From Muribaculaceae bacterium (lineage in GTDB: Bacteria > Bacteroidota > Bacteroidia > Bacteroidales > Muribaculaceae): a stretch of 48,875 bases of DNA. The DNA is taken from NCBI GenBank assembly GCA_029063895.1, contig JAIDNJ010000053.1:1-48875 (forward strand), in the 5' to 3' direction. Shown piece after piece: positions 40,744 through 48,875 of this stretch. The position numbers and the translations under genes are program-made. The number at the start of each line of letters is the position of its first letter. Positions within the stretch are counted from its first letter, which is position 1. The notes beneath the pieces were generated by a model. That model had not been told where the DNA came from, ran no database searches, and saw only the letters and a list, made by a program, of their open reading frames with translations.

Positions 40744-41691
40744 TCAATAACCTTTGCGATATTTGTCAGGGTCGATATCGTCGAGAATACTTAAATAGGA
40801 ATTGAAGCGTGATTGAGCGATGAGATTTTCATCAAGAGCGCGTTGCACCGCACACCCCGGTTCTCCCGTGTGAGTGCAGTCACCATACCGGCAGTCGCGT
40901 CCTGTTTCAAATATCTCGGGGAAATAGTGGGACACTTCCTGGCGTGTCATTTCAATGGTACCGAAACCGCGTACACCGGGGGTGTCAATTATCCAGCCTC
41001 CTTTATCACCCGGCAAACGGAACATTTCAGAGAAAGTAGTGGTGTGCATACCGGTATCATGGATATCTGAAATCTCGGCAGTCTTGAGGTCAAGACCGGG
41101 TATGAGAGTATTGATCAGCGATGATTTTCCTACGCCCGAGTTTCCCGAGAATAGCGAAATTTTGCCCTCGATACATTCCTTAAGCTTGTCGACACCCTCG
41201 CCGGTGCGCGCCGAGAGCTCTATGACTTTGTAGCCTATCGAACGATAAAGATATGTCACGGCGTCAAGCAATTCCCGGTCGTCGGGAGTATCGAGCATAT
41301 CGATTTTGTTAATCACGAGAATGGCCTCGACACGATAGGCCTCGGCTGTAGCGAGAAAACGGTCGATAAATGTTGTCGATGTCGTCGGATGGGCAAGCGT
41401 GGCGACCAAGACTGCATAATCGAGATTTGAGGCCAGTATATGGGACTCTTTTGAAAGATTACTGGCACGACGGATGATGTAGTTGCGTCGCTGATGTATA
41501 GCAGTTATAAAGCCCGTACCGTCGGGATTGACTGTCACATCGACAATATCGCCGACCGCAACGGGGTTTGTTGTACGGATTCCCTTAAGTCGGAAATTTC
41601 CCTTTATTTTACAATTTATCTCCTTGCCGGTAGCGCGGTCGAGAGCAACATACCAGCTGCCTGTATTTCTAATGACAAGTGCTTCCATCAA
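40744..41691 (-). CDS. rsgA: Ribosome small subunit-dependent GTPase A
   Basis: VINKIDM, LFSGNSGVGKSSLINTLIPG, IIDTPGVRGFG, CRYGDCTHTGEPGCAV. Confidence 0.97.
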   Translation of the reverse strand: MMEALVIRNTGSWYVALDRATGKEINCKIKGNFRLKGIRTTNPVAVGDIVDVTVNPDGTGFITAIHQRRNYIIRRASNLSKESHILASNLDYAVLVATLAHPTTSTTFIDRFLATAEAYRVEAILVINKIDMLDTPDDRELLDAVTYLYRSIGYKVIELSARTGEGVDKLKECIEGKISLFSGNSGVGKSSLINTLIPGLDLKTAEISDIHDTGMHTTTFSEMFRLPGDKGGWIIDTPGVRGFGTIEMTRQEVSHYFPEIFETGRDCRYGDCTHTGEPGCAVQRALDENLIAQSRFNSYLSILDDIDPDKYRKGY

Positions 41692-41715
41692 TAATATTTT
41701 TACAAATAAAACACC

Positions 41716-42444
41716 TCACGAGCGAAAACGTTGAGGAAGCGACTCATTTATAATTTCAAATGTTTGCTTCATAACCGGTTGCAAATCGGCATCGGGAGCC
41801 GGGGCAGGAATCGGATGATGAATCGTGAGCTTTATCGTGCCGTATCGCGGAAGGAACCTTGTGCGCGGAAGCACCTGAAAAGCACCGTCGATTGTCACAG
41901 GTACAAGCGCGAGGCCAAATTCACGTGAAAGCTGATAGGCTCCGCGTTTGAATCGTCCCATTTTGCCGGTGAAAGTACGCGAGCCTTCGGGAAAGACGAC
42001 GAGTGAATCACCATCCTTGAGAGTATGCTCGGCACCGTGAAACGTATGCAGAACCGCCGCAGAGCTTGAGTTGTCGACAAAAATGTGTCCGGCCTTTTCA
42101 CAAGCTAAGCCGACAAACGGAATTTTACGCAGACTCTTTTTCATCATCCATTTGAAATTATGATCAAGATAGCCATAAATTGAAAAGATGTCATAAGCGC
42201 CCTGATGATTGGCTACAAAGACATATGAAGTGCCTGTATTAATATTTTCGCGACCCGACACACGGACCCTTACAAACATGAGCACACACCAGGCCTTGGC
42301 CCAGATGTGAGGAGGATAATAGCCCCACCATCGACCATTAAAAAGAACTGAACCGACAGCAGTAACAAGAGCTGTAATGATTGTCAGGACAATCAACACG
42401 GGCAAAGCGAAACAAATCTGGTATATCCGATAAAGTACAATCAT
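41716..42444 (-). CDS. 1-acyl-sn-glycerol-3-phosphate acyltransferase
   Basis: VFVANHQGAYDIFSIYG, LVVFPEGSRTFTGKMGRFKRGAYQLS. Confidence 0.94.
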   Translation of the reverse strand: MIVLYRIYQICFALPVLIVLTIITALVTAVGSVLFNGRWWGYYPPHIWAKAWCVLMFVRVRVSGRENINTGTSYVFVANHQGAYDIFSIYGYLDHNFKWMMKKSLRKIPFVGLACEKAGHIFVDNSSSAAVLHTFHGAEHTLKDGDSLVVFPEGSRTFTGKMGRFKRGAYQLSREFGLALVPVTIDGAFQVLPRTRFLPRYGTIKLTIHHPIPAPAPDADLQPVMKQTFEIINESLPQRFRS

Positions 42445-42521
42445 ATTTCATGAGCTTTTATTCCACAAATATAGACAAAAAAACGCAAAAATTTTGTATT
42501 TTTGCACACTGAAATAAAAAA
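42445..42521 (+). promoter_or_regulatory. Divergent promoter region (plsC-like / DUF4105)
   Basis: Minus-strand TATATTTG (CAAATATA on + strand) and plus-strand TATTTTTG -7 motifs in the 77-bp gap. Confidence 0.5.
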
Positions 42522-43721
42522 ATGAAGATTTTTAAAAGCATATTACCGGTTTTGATGGCTGCTCTGATTTTTTTTCAAGGCAACGCCTACGAAATCAAGA
42601 CCGATTCCATACCTGACACCGCCATATCGCTGCTGATATGTTCGCCGGGCTCCGAGATTTACGAGCTGGAGGGACACGCTGCCATGCGCATTGTTCATCC
42701 GATTTATGGCGACGTCACTGTCAATTGGGGACTTTTTGACTTCAACACTCCAAACTTTGCATACCGTTTTACTAAAGGGGAAACCGACTACCGGGCCGGA
42801 GCAACTCCGACCGACCTTTTTGTCGGCCTCTATCAACGGGAAGGCCGCACAGTCACCGAGATTCCTGTAAAACTGACACCCGACGAGGCCAAACGAGTCA
42901 TAGATCTCGTAACCGAGAATCTAAGGCCCGAAAATCGTGTTTACCGATACAACTACCTATATGACAACTGCTCGACCCGCCCTCTTGCCATCATAGAAAA
43001 AGCTACCGGAGACAGCATTTCGCTCAAATTACCCGATGATATCGCCGAGGGGGAAACATTCCGTACACTCATGAGCCGGTATCACCAAAACTACCCATGG
43101 TATCAGTTTGGTATTGACCTTGCCCTTGGTAACGGCATCGATAAAAAGGTAACACCGCGCGACGCGACATTTGCTCCGGTCATTCTTCTCAACCAAATTT
43201 CAGGACAAAATGACCGGTTCGGACAACCGGTTGTCCTTACATCACCCGTCACAACCAACGGTGGACCCGCCGGACCGACACCGTTGTATCTCACTCCTAT
43301 ATTTATTGGCTGGATTGTTTTTGCGATAGCACTTATCCTGACAGTGGCAGGAACGAGACTGAAAAAAGTGGCTCTATGGTTTGACCGCGTCTATTACCTG
43401 GCCGTCGCATTGTCCGGACTTTTACTGACCTTTCTTATATTTGTATCGGTCCACGAAGCCACATCGCCCAACTGGTTATACCTTTGGTTGAACCCTTTGG
43501 CCTTTACAGTTGTTATAGGAATCGGGACAAAACGGCTTGTAACTTTGGTTTTGTTCTACCAATTAATTAACTTTGCATCATTAATTGCACTTTGCATCAT
43601 AGCGGCAACCGGAATCCAATCGCTAAACGCGGCATTTTATCCGTTGATTTTGGCCGATTTGCTCCGCTCCGCAAATTATATTTATAGAAATAAATCATGT
43701 CTGTCAAGAAAAAGCTACTGA
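42522..43721 (+). CDS. DUF4105 / Lnb N-terminal-like periplasmic-domain membrane protein
   Basis: CSPGSEIYELEGHAAMRIV, NWGLFDFNTPNFAYRFTKGETDY, YLYDNCSTRPLAIIE, C-terminal TM helices. Confidence 0.88.
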   Translation: MKIFKSILPVLMAALIFFQGNAYEIKTDSIPDTAISLLICSPGSEIYELEGHAAMRIVHPIYGDVTVNWGLFDFNTPNFAYRFTKGETDYRAGATPTDLFVGLYQREGRTVTEIPVKLTPDEAKRVIDLVTENLRPENRVYRYNYLYDNCSTRPLAIIEKATGDSISLKLPDDIAEGETFRTLMSRYHQNYPWYQFGIDLALGNGIDKKVTPRDATFAPVILLNQISGQNDRFGQPVVLTSPVTTNGGPAGPTPLYLTPIFIGWIVFAIALILTVAGTRLKKVALWFDRVYYLAVALSGLLLTFLIFVSVHEATSPNWLYLWLNPLAFTVVIGIGTKRLVTLVLFYQLINFASLIALCIIAATGIQSLNAAFYPLILADLLRSANYIYRNKSCLSRKSY

Positions 43722-45319
43722 CTTCTCGCCTTGGGAGTGTCCTCGTCGCCTCGATGGTGACAATGGGTATCTCGGCTCAACTTCCGGCCAAGCGTCCGAC
43801 GCTTGTGGTCGGAATCGTCGTTGACGGACTTTCGCTTGACCAGCTCAATCTACTCAAAGGATATTTTGGTGCCGACGGTTTCAACCGCCTCATTAACAAA
43901 GGCGTAACCATCACCGACCTTGATTTTGGCTCGGCTCTTGACCCGGCGGCCGCCTCGGCTCTTCTTTATACCGGAGCATCGCCGTCGATCAACGGTGTTG
44001 ACGCTTCGACTGTCTATGACCGCACTTCGCGCCGGGCCATATCGTCGTTTCTCGACCAGTCGACGCTCGGCAACTTTACCGACCAGACTCTGTCGCCCAA
44101 AGCGATGAGAGTGTCGACCATCGGTGACGAGATAAGAATCTCGACCGGCGGGCTGGGTCATGTATATGCCATAGCCCCATCGGCCGAGCAGGCTCTCGCC
44201 CTTGGAGGTCACGCGGCCAACAGCACTTTCTGGATCAACGACGTAACCGGAAAATGGTCTACATCGACTTTTTATAAGGATGTTCCCACTCCGGTCATCA
44301 ACCGCAACCATCGCGACCCGCTCGAATTCAAACTCGACACTATAGCGTGGACATCCCTTCGCGACGCTGCTGATTATCCCGACATGCCGTCCTACAAAAA
44401 GCTGTTCTCGTTCCGTCATGTTTTCCTACGCAACGACCCCGACCGCTACCGCAAGTTTGTAGCATCGCCTATGGTCAACCGCGAGGTTACATCACTTGCC
44501 GGCGAATATATCAAGTCGATGAATCTTGGCAAAGGTGAGAATTTTGATATGCTCAGCCTTGCCTACACGCTGTCACCCTACCTCTATGGCAAAGAGAATG
44601 ATTCACGCATGGAGCTGATGGACAGCTACCTGAGACTTGACAACGAGCTGGCCGCTCTTTTCAAGGCAATCGACACGGCCGGTCCCGGCATGAACAACAC
44701 ACTACTGTTTCTCGCAGGAACACCGGCATCGACGACGACTCGCCGCGAAGAAGAAAAATGGGCTATTCAGTCGGGCGAATTTTCGCCACGACGCGCCATA
44801 GCGTTGCTGAACATGTATCTTATCCCGCTGCTCGGCAACGGCGAATGGATTACAGGTTATCACGATAATAAATTTTACCTTAACCACGAGTTAATAAAAG
44901 AGCGGGACCTCAGCCTGAAGGACGTGCGCAAATCGGCGGCCGATTTTCTCAATCGCATGGCAGGTGTGGCCGAGGCATTCTCTATCGACGATATCATTGA
45001 CGGACGCGCAACCGAGACAATCGCTATTCCGCGCCGCAATGTCAACATCGAGACAGCCGGCGATGTATATGTATCGCTGATTCCGGGATGGGAAGTAGTC
45101 GATGACGGCACTCCTATGCCAAAGACCCCGACCTATCCTATGGCTCAACGCTTTGTCGCTCCAATCGCTCCAGGATTTATTCTTGCACCCGATGTCGCCC
45201 CTACAACCATCACCACTCCGGTTGATGCAAGGGTGATAGCACCGACAATAACATCAATCCTACGCATACGGTCTCCCAATGCGTCGCTTTTGCCACCTTT
45301 GCGCCTCAATGCACGCTGA
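43697..45319 (+). CDS. Alkaline phosphatase superfamily (PafA-like) protein, apparently degenerate active site
   Basis: LVVGIVVDGLSLDQLNLLKGYFGADGFNRLINKGV, ALLYTGASPSINGV, GGHAANSTFWINDVTGKWSTSTFY, DSYLRLDNELAALFKAID. Confidence 0.85.
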   Translation: MSVKKKLLTSRLGSVLVASMVTMGISAQLPAKRPTLVVGIVVDGLSLDQLNLLKGYFGADGFNRLINKGVTITDLDFGSALDPAAASALLYTGASPSINGVDASTVYDRTSRRAISSFLDQSTLGNFTDQTLSPKAMRVSTIGDEIRISTGGLGHVYAIAPSAEQALALGGHAANSTFWINDVTGKWSTSTFYKDVPTPVINRNHRDPLEFKLDTIAWTSLRDAADYPDMPSYKKLFSFRHVFLRNDPDRYRKFVASPMVNREVTSLAGEYIKSMNLGKGENFDMLSLAYTLSPYLYGKENDSRMELMDSYLRLDNELAALFKAIDTAGPGMNNTLLFLAGTPASTTTRREEEKWAIQSGEFSPRRAIALLNMYLIPLLGNGEWITGYHDNKFYLNHELIKERDLSLKDVRKSAADFLNRMAGVAEAFSIDDIIDGRATETIAIPRRNVNIETAGDVYVSLIPGWEVVDDGTPMPKTPTYPMAQRFVAPIAPGFILAPDVAPTTITTPVDARVIAPTITSILRIRSPNASLLPPLRLNAR

Positions 45320-45394
45320 TGTGGCTGCATGGCACTCTCCTACCCCAGCTATCCTCACTTTTTTGAATAACAAATAAATCCCAACATATATAAT

Positions 45395-48300
45395 ATGTCA
45401 TTTTTAGGAATTTTAGGCAAACTCTTTGGAAACAAGTCGCAGCGCGACCTCAAAGAGATACAGCCGATTGTAGACCGAATCAACGCACTCGGTCCCGAGA
45501 TGCAAAAGCTCTCAAACGACCAACTCCGTCAAAAAATCACCGACATCCGTGCCGAGCTCGCCGCAGCCTATGCCGAAGATGAGACAGCAGTAGCTCAGCT
45601 CAAAGAAGAGGTTGAAAACATGCCGTTTGACCAACGTCAACCCCTCTGGGACAAAATCGACGCTCACGAAAAAAATATAATCGAGACTCTCGATACAGAA
45701 CTCGACCGCGTACTTCCCGAGGTTTTTGCCGCCATGCGCGAAACCGCCGCCCGTTTTGCCAAAAACGAGACAATCGAAGTAACTGCCACCGAACTCGACC
45801 GCGAACTCGCCGCCAAAGGAAAGGATTTTGTTTCAATCGAGGGAGACAAAGCCATCTGGAAAAATCACTGGATCGCCGGCGGTAGCGAAATCGTGTGGGA
45901 CATGATTCACTACGACGTTCAGCTCATTGGCGGTATCGTGCTTCACCAAGGCAAAATCGCCGAGATGGCTACCGGTGAAGGTAAAACCCTCGTAGCCACA
46001 CTCCCCGTATTCCTCCGCTCGCTTTCAAAACGCGGTGTTCACGTGGTGACTGTCAACGACTACCTGTCAAAACGTGACTCGGAGTGGATGGGTCCGCTCT
46101 ATATGTTCCACGGAGCTACAGTCGACTGCATCGACAAGCACGAGCCCAATACACCGGCTCGCCGTGCAGCCTATAACTGTGACATCACATTTGGTACAAA
46201 CAACGAATTTGGTTTTGACTACCTGCGCGACAACATGGCGATGACTCCTCAGGACCTCGTGCAGCGTAAACATTATTATGCAATCGTCGACGAGGTTGAC
46301 TCGGTGCTCATCGACGATGCCCGTACCCCGCTTATTATCTCAGGTCCAGTTCCCAAAGGCGACGACCAGCTTTTCAACGATTACAAAGCCAACGTCGAGA
46401 AGGTTGTCAACGCGCAGCGTCGCCTTGTAACCCAGATTCTCGCCGAGGCCAAAGATAAACTGGCATCAGACGATAAAGATGTGCGCAAAGAGGGAGCACT
46501 CCTGCTATTCCGTGCGTTCAAAGGTCTCCCCAAAAACAGCGCACTCATCAAGTTCCTGAGCCAGGAGGGTATGAAAAACGTACTGCTTGAAACCGAAGCT
46601 TACTATCTTCAGGACAACGCCCGTGAAATGCCTGTCGTGACCGACCCGCTTTATTTCATCATCGATGAGAAAAACCGCTCGGTCGAACTCACCGACAAAG
46701 GTATCGACGAGCTCACCGGCAAATCAAATGACCCCACATTCTTTGTGCTTCCCGACATCGCCGCCGAGCTTTCACAACTCGAGACAATCGAAGACAAGGC
46801 CGAACGTCAGGCCAGAAAGGACGCCGCCATGCAAAATTACGCGATCAAGGCCGAGCGTGTCCACACCGTCACCCAGCTTCTCAAAGCCTATACCCTCTTT
46901 GAAAAAGATGTCGAGTATGTAATCGACGACAACAAAATCAAGATTGTCGACGAGCAGACCGGCCGTATCATGGAAGGTCGCCGCTACTCTGACGGACTCC
47001 ACCAGGCAATCGAGGCCAAAGAAGGTGTCAAGGTCGAGGCGGCCACTCAAACGTTTGCAACAATCACGCTCCAGAACTACTTCCGCATGTATCACAAGCT
47101 GGCCGGTATGACCGGTACTGCCGAGACCGAGGCCGGCGAGTTCTGGGATATCTATAAACTCGATGTGGTGACTATCCCCACCAACCGTCCCATCGCCCGT
47201 ATAGACATGAACGACCGCGTTTACCGCACAAAACGCGAAAAATACAAAGCGGTCATCGACGAGATTGTCCGTCTTCACGAGATTGGACGCCCGGTGCTTG
47301 TCGGTACAACATCGGTTGAAATCTCGGAACTTTTGAGCCGTATGCTCAAGATGGCCCACATCGACCACAAAGTGCTCAACGCCAAATATCACCAGCAGGA
47401 GGCCGAAATCGTAGCCTTTGCCGGTCTTCCCGGAGCCGTAACCATCGCGACCAATATGGCCGGCCGCGGTACCGACATCAAGCTTCCCGCCCAAGTCAAA
47501 GCGATGAAAGACACCGGCGTGGAAAAAGGCAAGGAAGTCGGTGGTCTCGCCATCATCGGTACCGAGCGCCACGAATCGCGCCGTGTCGACCGTCAGTTGC
47601 GCGGACGTTCGGGACGTCAGGGTGACCCCGGTTCATCGGTATTCTATGTGTCGTTTGAAGATCAACTCATGCGTCTCTTCGCAACCGACCGCGTCATGAA
47701 AATGATTGACCGTCTCGGTCTTGAAGAGGGCGAGATGATTGAATCGGGAATGGTTACCCGCGCCATCGAAAACGCTCAGAAACGTGTCGAGGAAAACAAC
47801 TTCGGTATCCGTAAACGTCTTCTCGAATATGACGACGTGATGAACAAGCAGCGTACCTACATCTATGCCCGCCGTCATCACGCACTCATTGGTGAGCGTG
47901 TAGGTATCGACCTTGAAAATATGCTTTTTGACGCTATCGAGAACCTCGTCAACAACTATGACCAGCCCGGTGATTACGACGACCTGTCAATGGAACTGAT
48001 GCGCATCTTTACAATCGAGCCGCCGTTTGATGCCGCTACCTTTGCGGGTCTAACCAACGAGGAACGTGTGGAAAGAATCCACAAAGCCGTTGCCGAGACC
48101 CGCGAACGCCGCTCCGAACTCATCGCCGGAGTGGCTATGCCCGTCATCAAAGACTGGGTTGAAAACCGCGGAGCCCAGGGCAAAATCGCCGTTCCCATCA
48201 CCGATGGCAAACGCATCTTCAACATCGTTTGTGATATCAACGAGGCCTATCGCACCGAGTGTCGCTCTATCGTCAAAGAATGGCACAAGACCATCCTGCT

Positions 48301-48808
48301 CGTTTCAATCGACGAGCTCTGGAAAGAGCACCTCCGCGAACTCGACCAGCTGCGTCAGTCGGTTCAGAATGCATCTTACGAGCAAAAAGACCCGTTGGTA
48401 ATCTATAAAGTTGAATCGTTCCACCTCTTTGAAACGATGCTCAACAACCTCAACGTGAAAACCCTCTCGGCCCTCATGCGCGGTCAAATCTTTATACAGC
48501 CGCCACGCCCGCAGGCTCCCGTCGACAACACATCGACCACTGCCGATGTCCGTGACAACAAAGCCGAGGCACCCAAACCTGCCCCCGAGGTCAAAAAAGC
48601 AATGCCTGAGCGTCCTACCGACTACTCGCGCTACCGTACATCCCGCGCCGAGAATCCCGGTGAAGACAACCGTCGCGCCGCATCGGCACGTCAGGGTGAA
48701 CAGTCAGCTCCAAGCCCGGTCAAGGTCGGCCCGAAAGTAGGACGTAACGATCCATGTCCCTGTGGCAGCGGCAAAAAATATAAAAACTGCCACGGACGCG
48801 GACTGTAA
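45395..48808 (+). CDS. secA: Preprotein translocase subunit SecA
   Basis: [70 protein letters not shown]-terminal [18 protein letters not shown]. Confidence 0.99.
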   Translation: MSFLGILGKLFGNKSQRDLKEIQPIVDRINALGPEMQKLSNDQLRQKITDIRAELAAAYAEDETAVAQLKEEVENMPFDQRQPLWDKIDAHEKNIIETLDTELDRVLPEVFAAMRETAARFAKNETIEVTATELDRELAAKGKDFVSIEGDKAIWKNHWIAGGSEIVWDMIHYDVQLIGGIVLHQGKIAEMATGEGKTLVATLPVFLRSLSKRGVHVVTVNDYLSKRDSEWMGPLYMFHGATVDCIDKHEPNTPARRAAYNCDITFGTNNEFGFDYLRDNMAMTPQDLVQRKHYYAIVDEVDSVLIDDARTPLIISGPVPKGDDQLFNDYKANVEKVVNAQRRLVTQILAEAKDKLASDDKDVRKEGALLLFRAFKGLPKNSALIKFLSQEGMKNVLLETEAYYLQDNAREMPVVTDPLYFIIDEKNRSVELTDKGIDELTGKSNDPTFFVLPDIAAELSQLETIEDKAERQARKDAAMQNYAIKAERVHTVTQLLKAYTLFEKDVEYVIDDNKIKIVDEQTGRIMEGRRYSDGLHQAIEAKEGVKVEAATQTFATITLQNYFRMYHKLAGMTGTAETEAGEFWDIYKLDVVTIPTNRPIARIDMNDRVYRTKREKYKAVIDEIVRLHEIGRPVLVGTTSVEISELLSRMLKMAHIDHKVLNAKYHQQEAEIVAFAGLPGAVTIATNMAGRGTDIKLPAQVKAMKDTGVEKGKEVGGLAIIGTERHESRRVDRQLRGRSGRQGDPGSSVFYVSFEDQLMRLFATDRVMKMIDRLGLEEGEMIESGMVTRAIENAQKRVEENNFGIRKRLLEYDDVMNKQRTYIYARRHHALIGERVGIDLENMLFDAIENLVNNYDQPGDYDDLSMELMRIFTIEPPFDAATFAGLTNEERVERIHKAVAETRERRSELIAGVAMPVIKDWVENRGAQGKIAVPITDGKRIFNIVCDINEAYRTECRSIVKEWHKTILLVSIDELWKEHLRELDQLRQSVQNASYEQKDPLVIYKVESFHLFETMLNNLNVKTLSALMRGQIFIQPPRPQAPVDNTSTTADVRDNKAEAPKPAPEVKKAMPERPTDYSRYRTSRAENPGEDNRRAASARQGEQSAPSPVKVGPKVGRNDPCPCGSGKKYKNCHGRGL

Positions 48809-48833
48809 TCAACCCAAACATAGGTCGTAGACC

Positions 48834-48875
48834 ATAAATAACAAAGGCGCTGAATTCAGCGCCTTTGTTATTTAT
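48834..48875. terminator. Perfect 42-bp palindrome, likely bidirectional terminator after secA
   Basis: ATAAATAACAAAGGCGCTGAA|TTCAGCGCCTTTGTTATTTAT, both halves fully complementary; A/T tracts on both sides. Confidence 0.9.

Noticed and set aside
46440-46760. Extra segment in SecA between DEAD motor motifs as a novel insertion
   Set aside because: Bacteroidota SecA proteins are commonly long with such insertions; not unusual.
46772-47572. 266-aa minus-strand ORF inside secA
   Set aside because: Antisense to SecA core motifs; a by-product of codon usage.

Overview
The window is a dense, mostly housekeeping chromosomal segment from a Bacteroidota/Bacteroidales genome. That assignment rests on repeated TAnnTTTG -7 promoter elements, the gene families present and SecA with a C-terminal SEC-C motif; a gut Muribaculaceae-like source is inference only. 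From left to right it holds: ABC-F end, mltG, THUMP/RlmL-type methyltransferase, purD, pdxB, an SDR-like protein, holA, a glycine-lipid-type acyltransferase pair, a Wzi-like outer membrane protein, a compact nonulosonic-acid (Kdn/sialic-like) module, nitroreductase, fur, purA, DUF1015, DUF805, tRNA-Arg(TCT), an AT-rich scar with an ORF6N remnant, comEC, a YeiH-type transporter, aroE, an argD-like aminotransferase, a short SSB, an OPT transporter, MATE, a Crp-like regulator, lipA/lipB, a lipoprotein nitroreductase, nnrE/D, DUF4831, MIP18, lpxH-like, cobD/cbiB, rsgA, plsC, DUF4105 (Lnb-like), an alkaline-phosphatase-fold protein and secA. I did not see a clear new defence or mobile system. The best leads are: (1) an alkaline-phosphatase-superfamily protein next to secA whose nucleophile and most metal-ligand motifs appear erased; (2) an ORF6N frame broken only by two in-frame TAG codons, in an AT-rich scar after tRNA-Arg; (3) a structured intergenic RNA candidate upstream of cobD; (4) a nitroreductase with a lipoprotein-like signal; (5) a three-gene nonulosonate pathway next to an uncharacterised MptE/DUF115-like gene; (6) a perfect 42-bp palindrome at the window edge.
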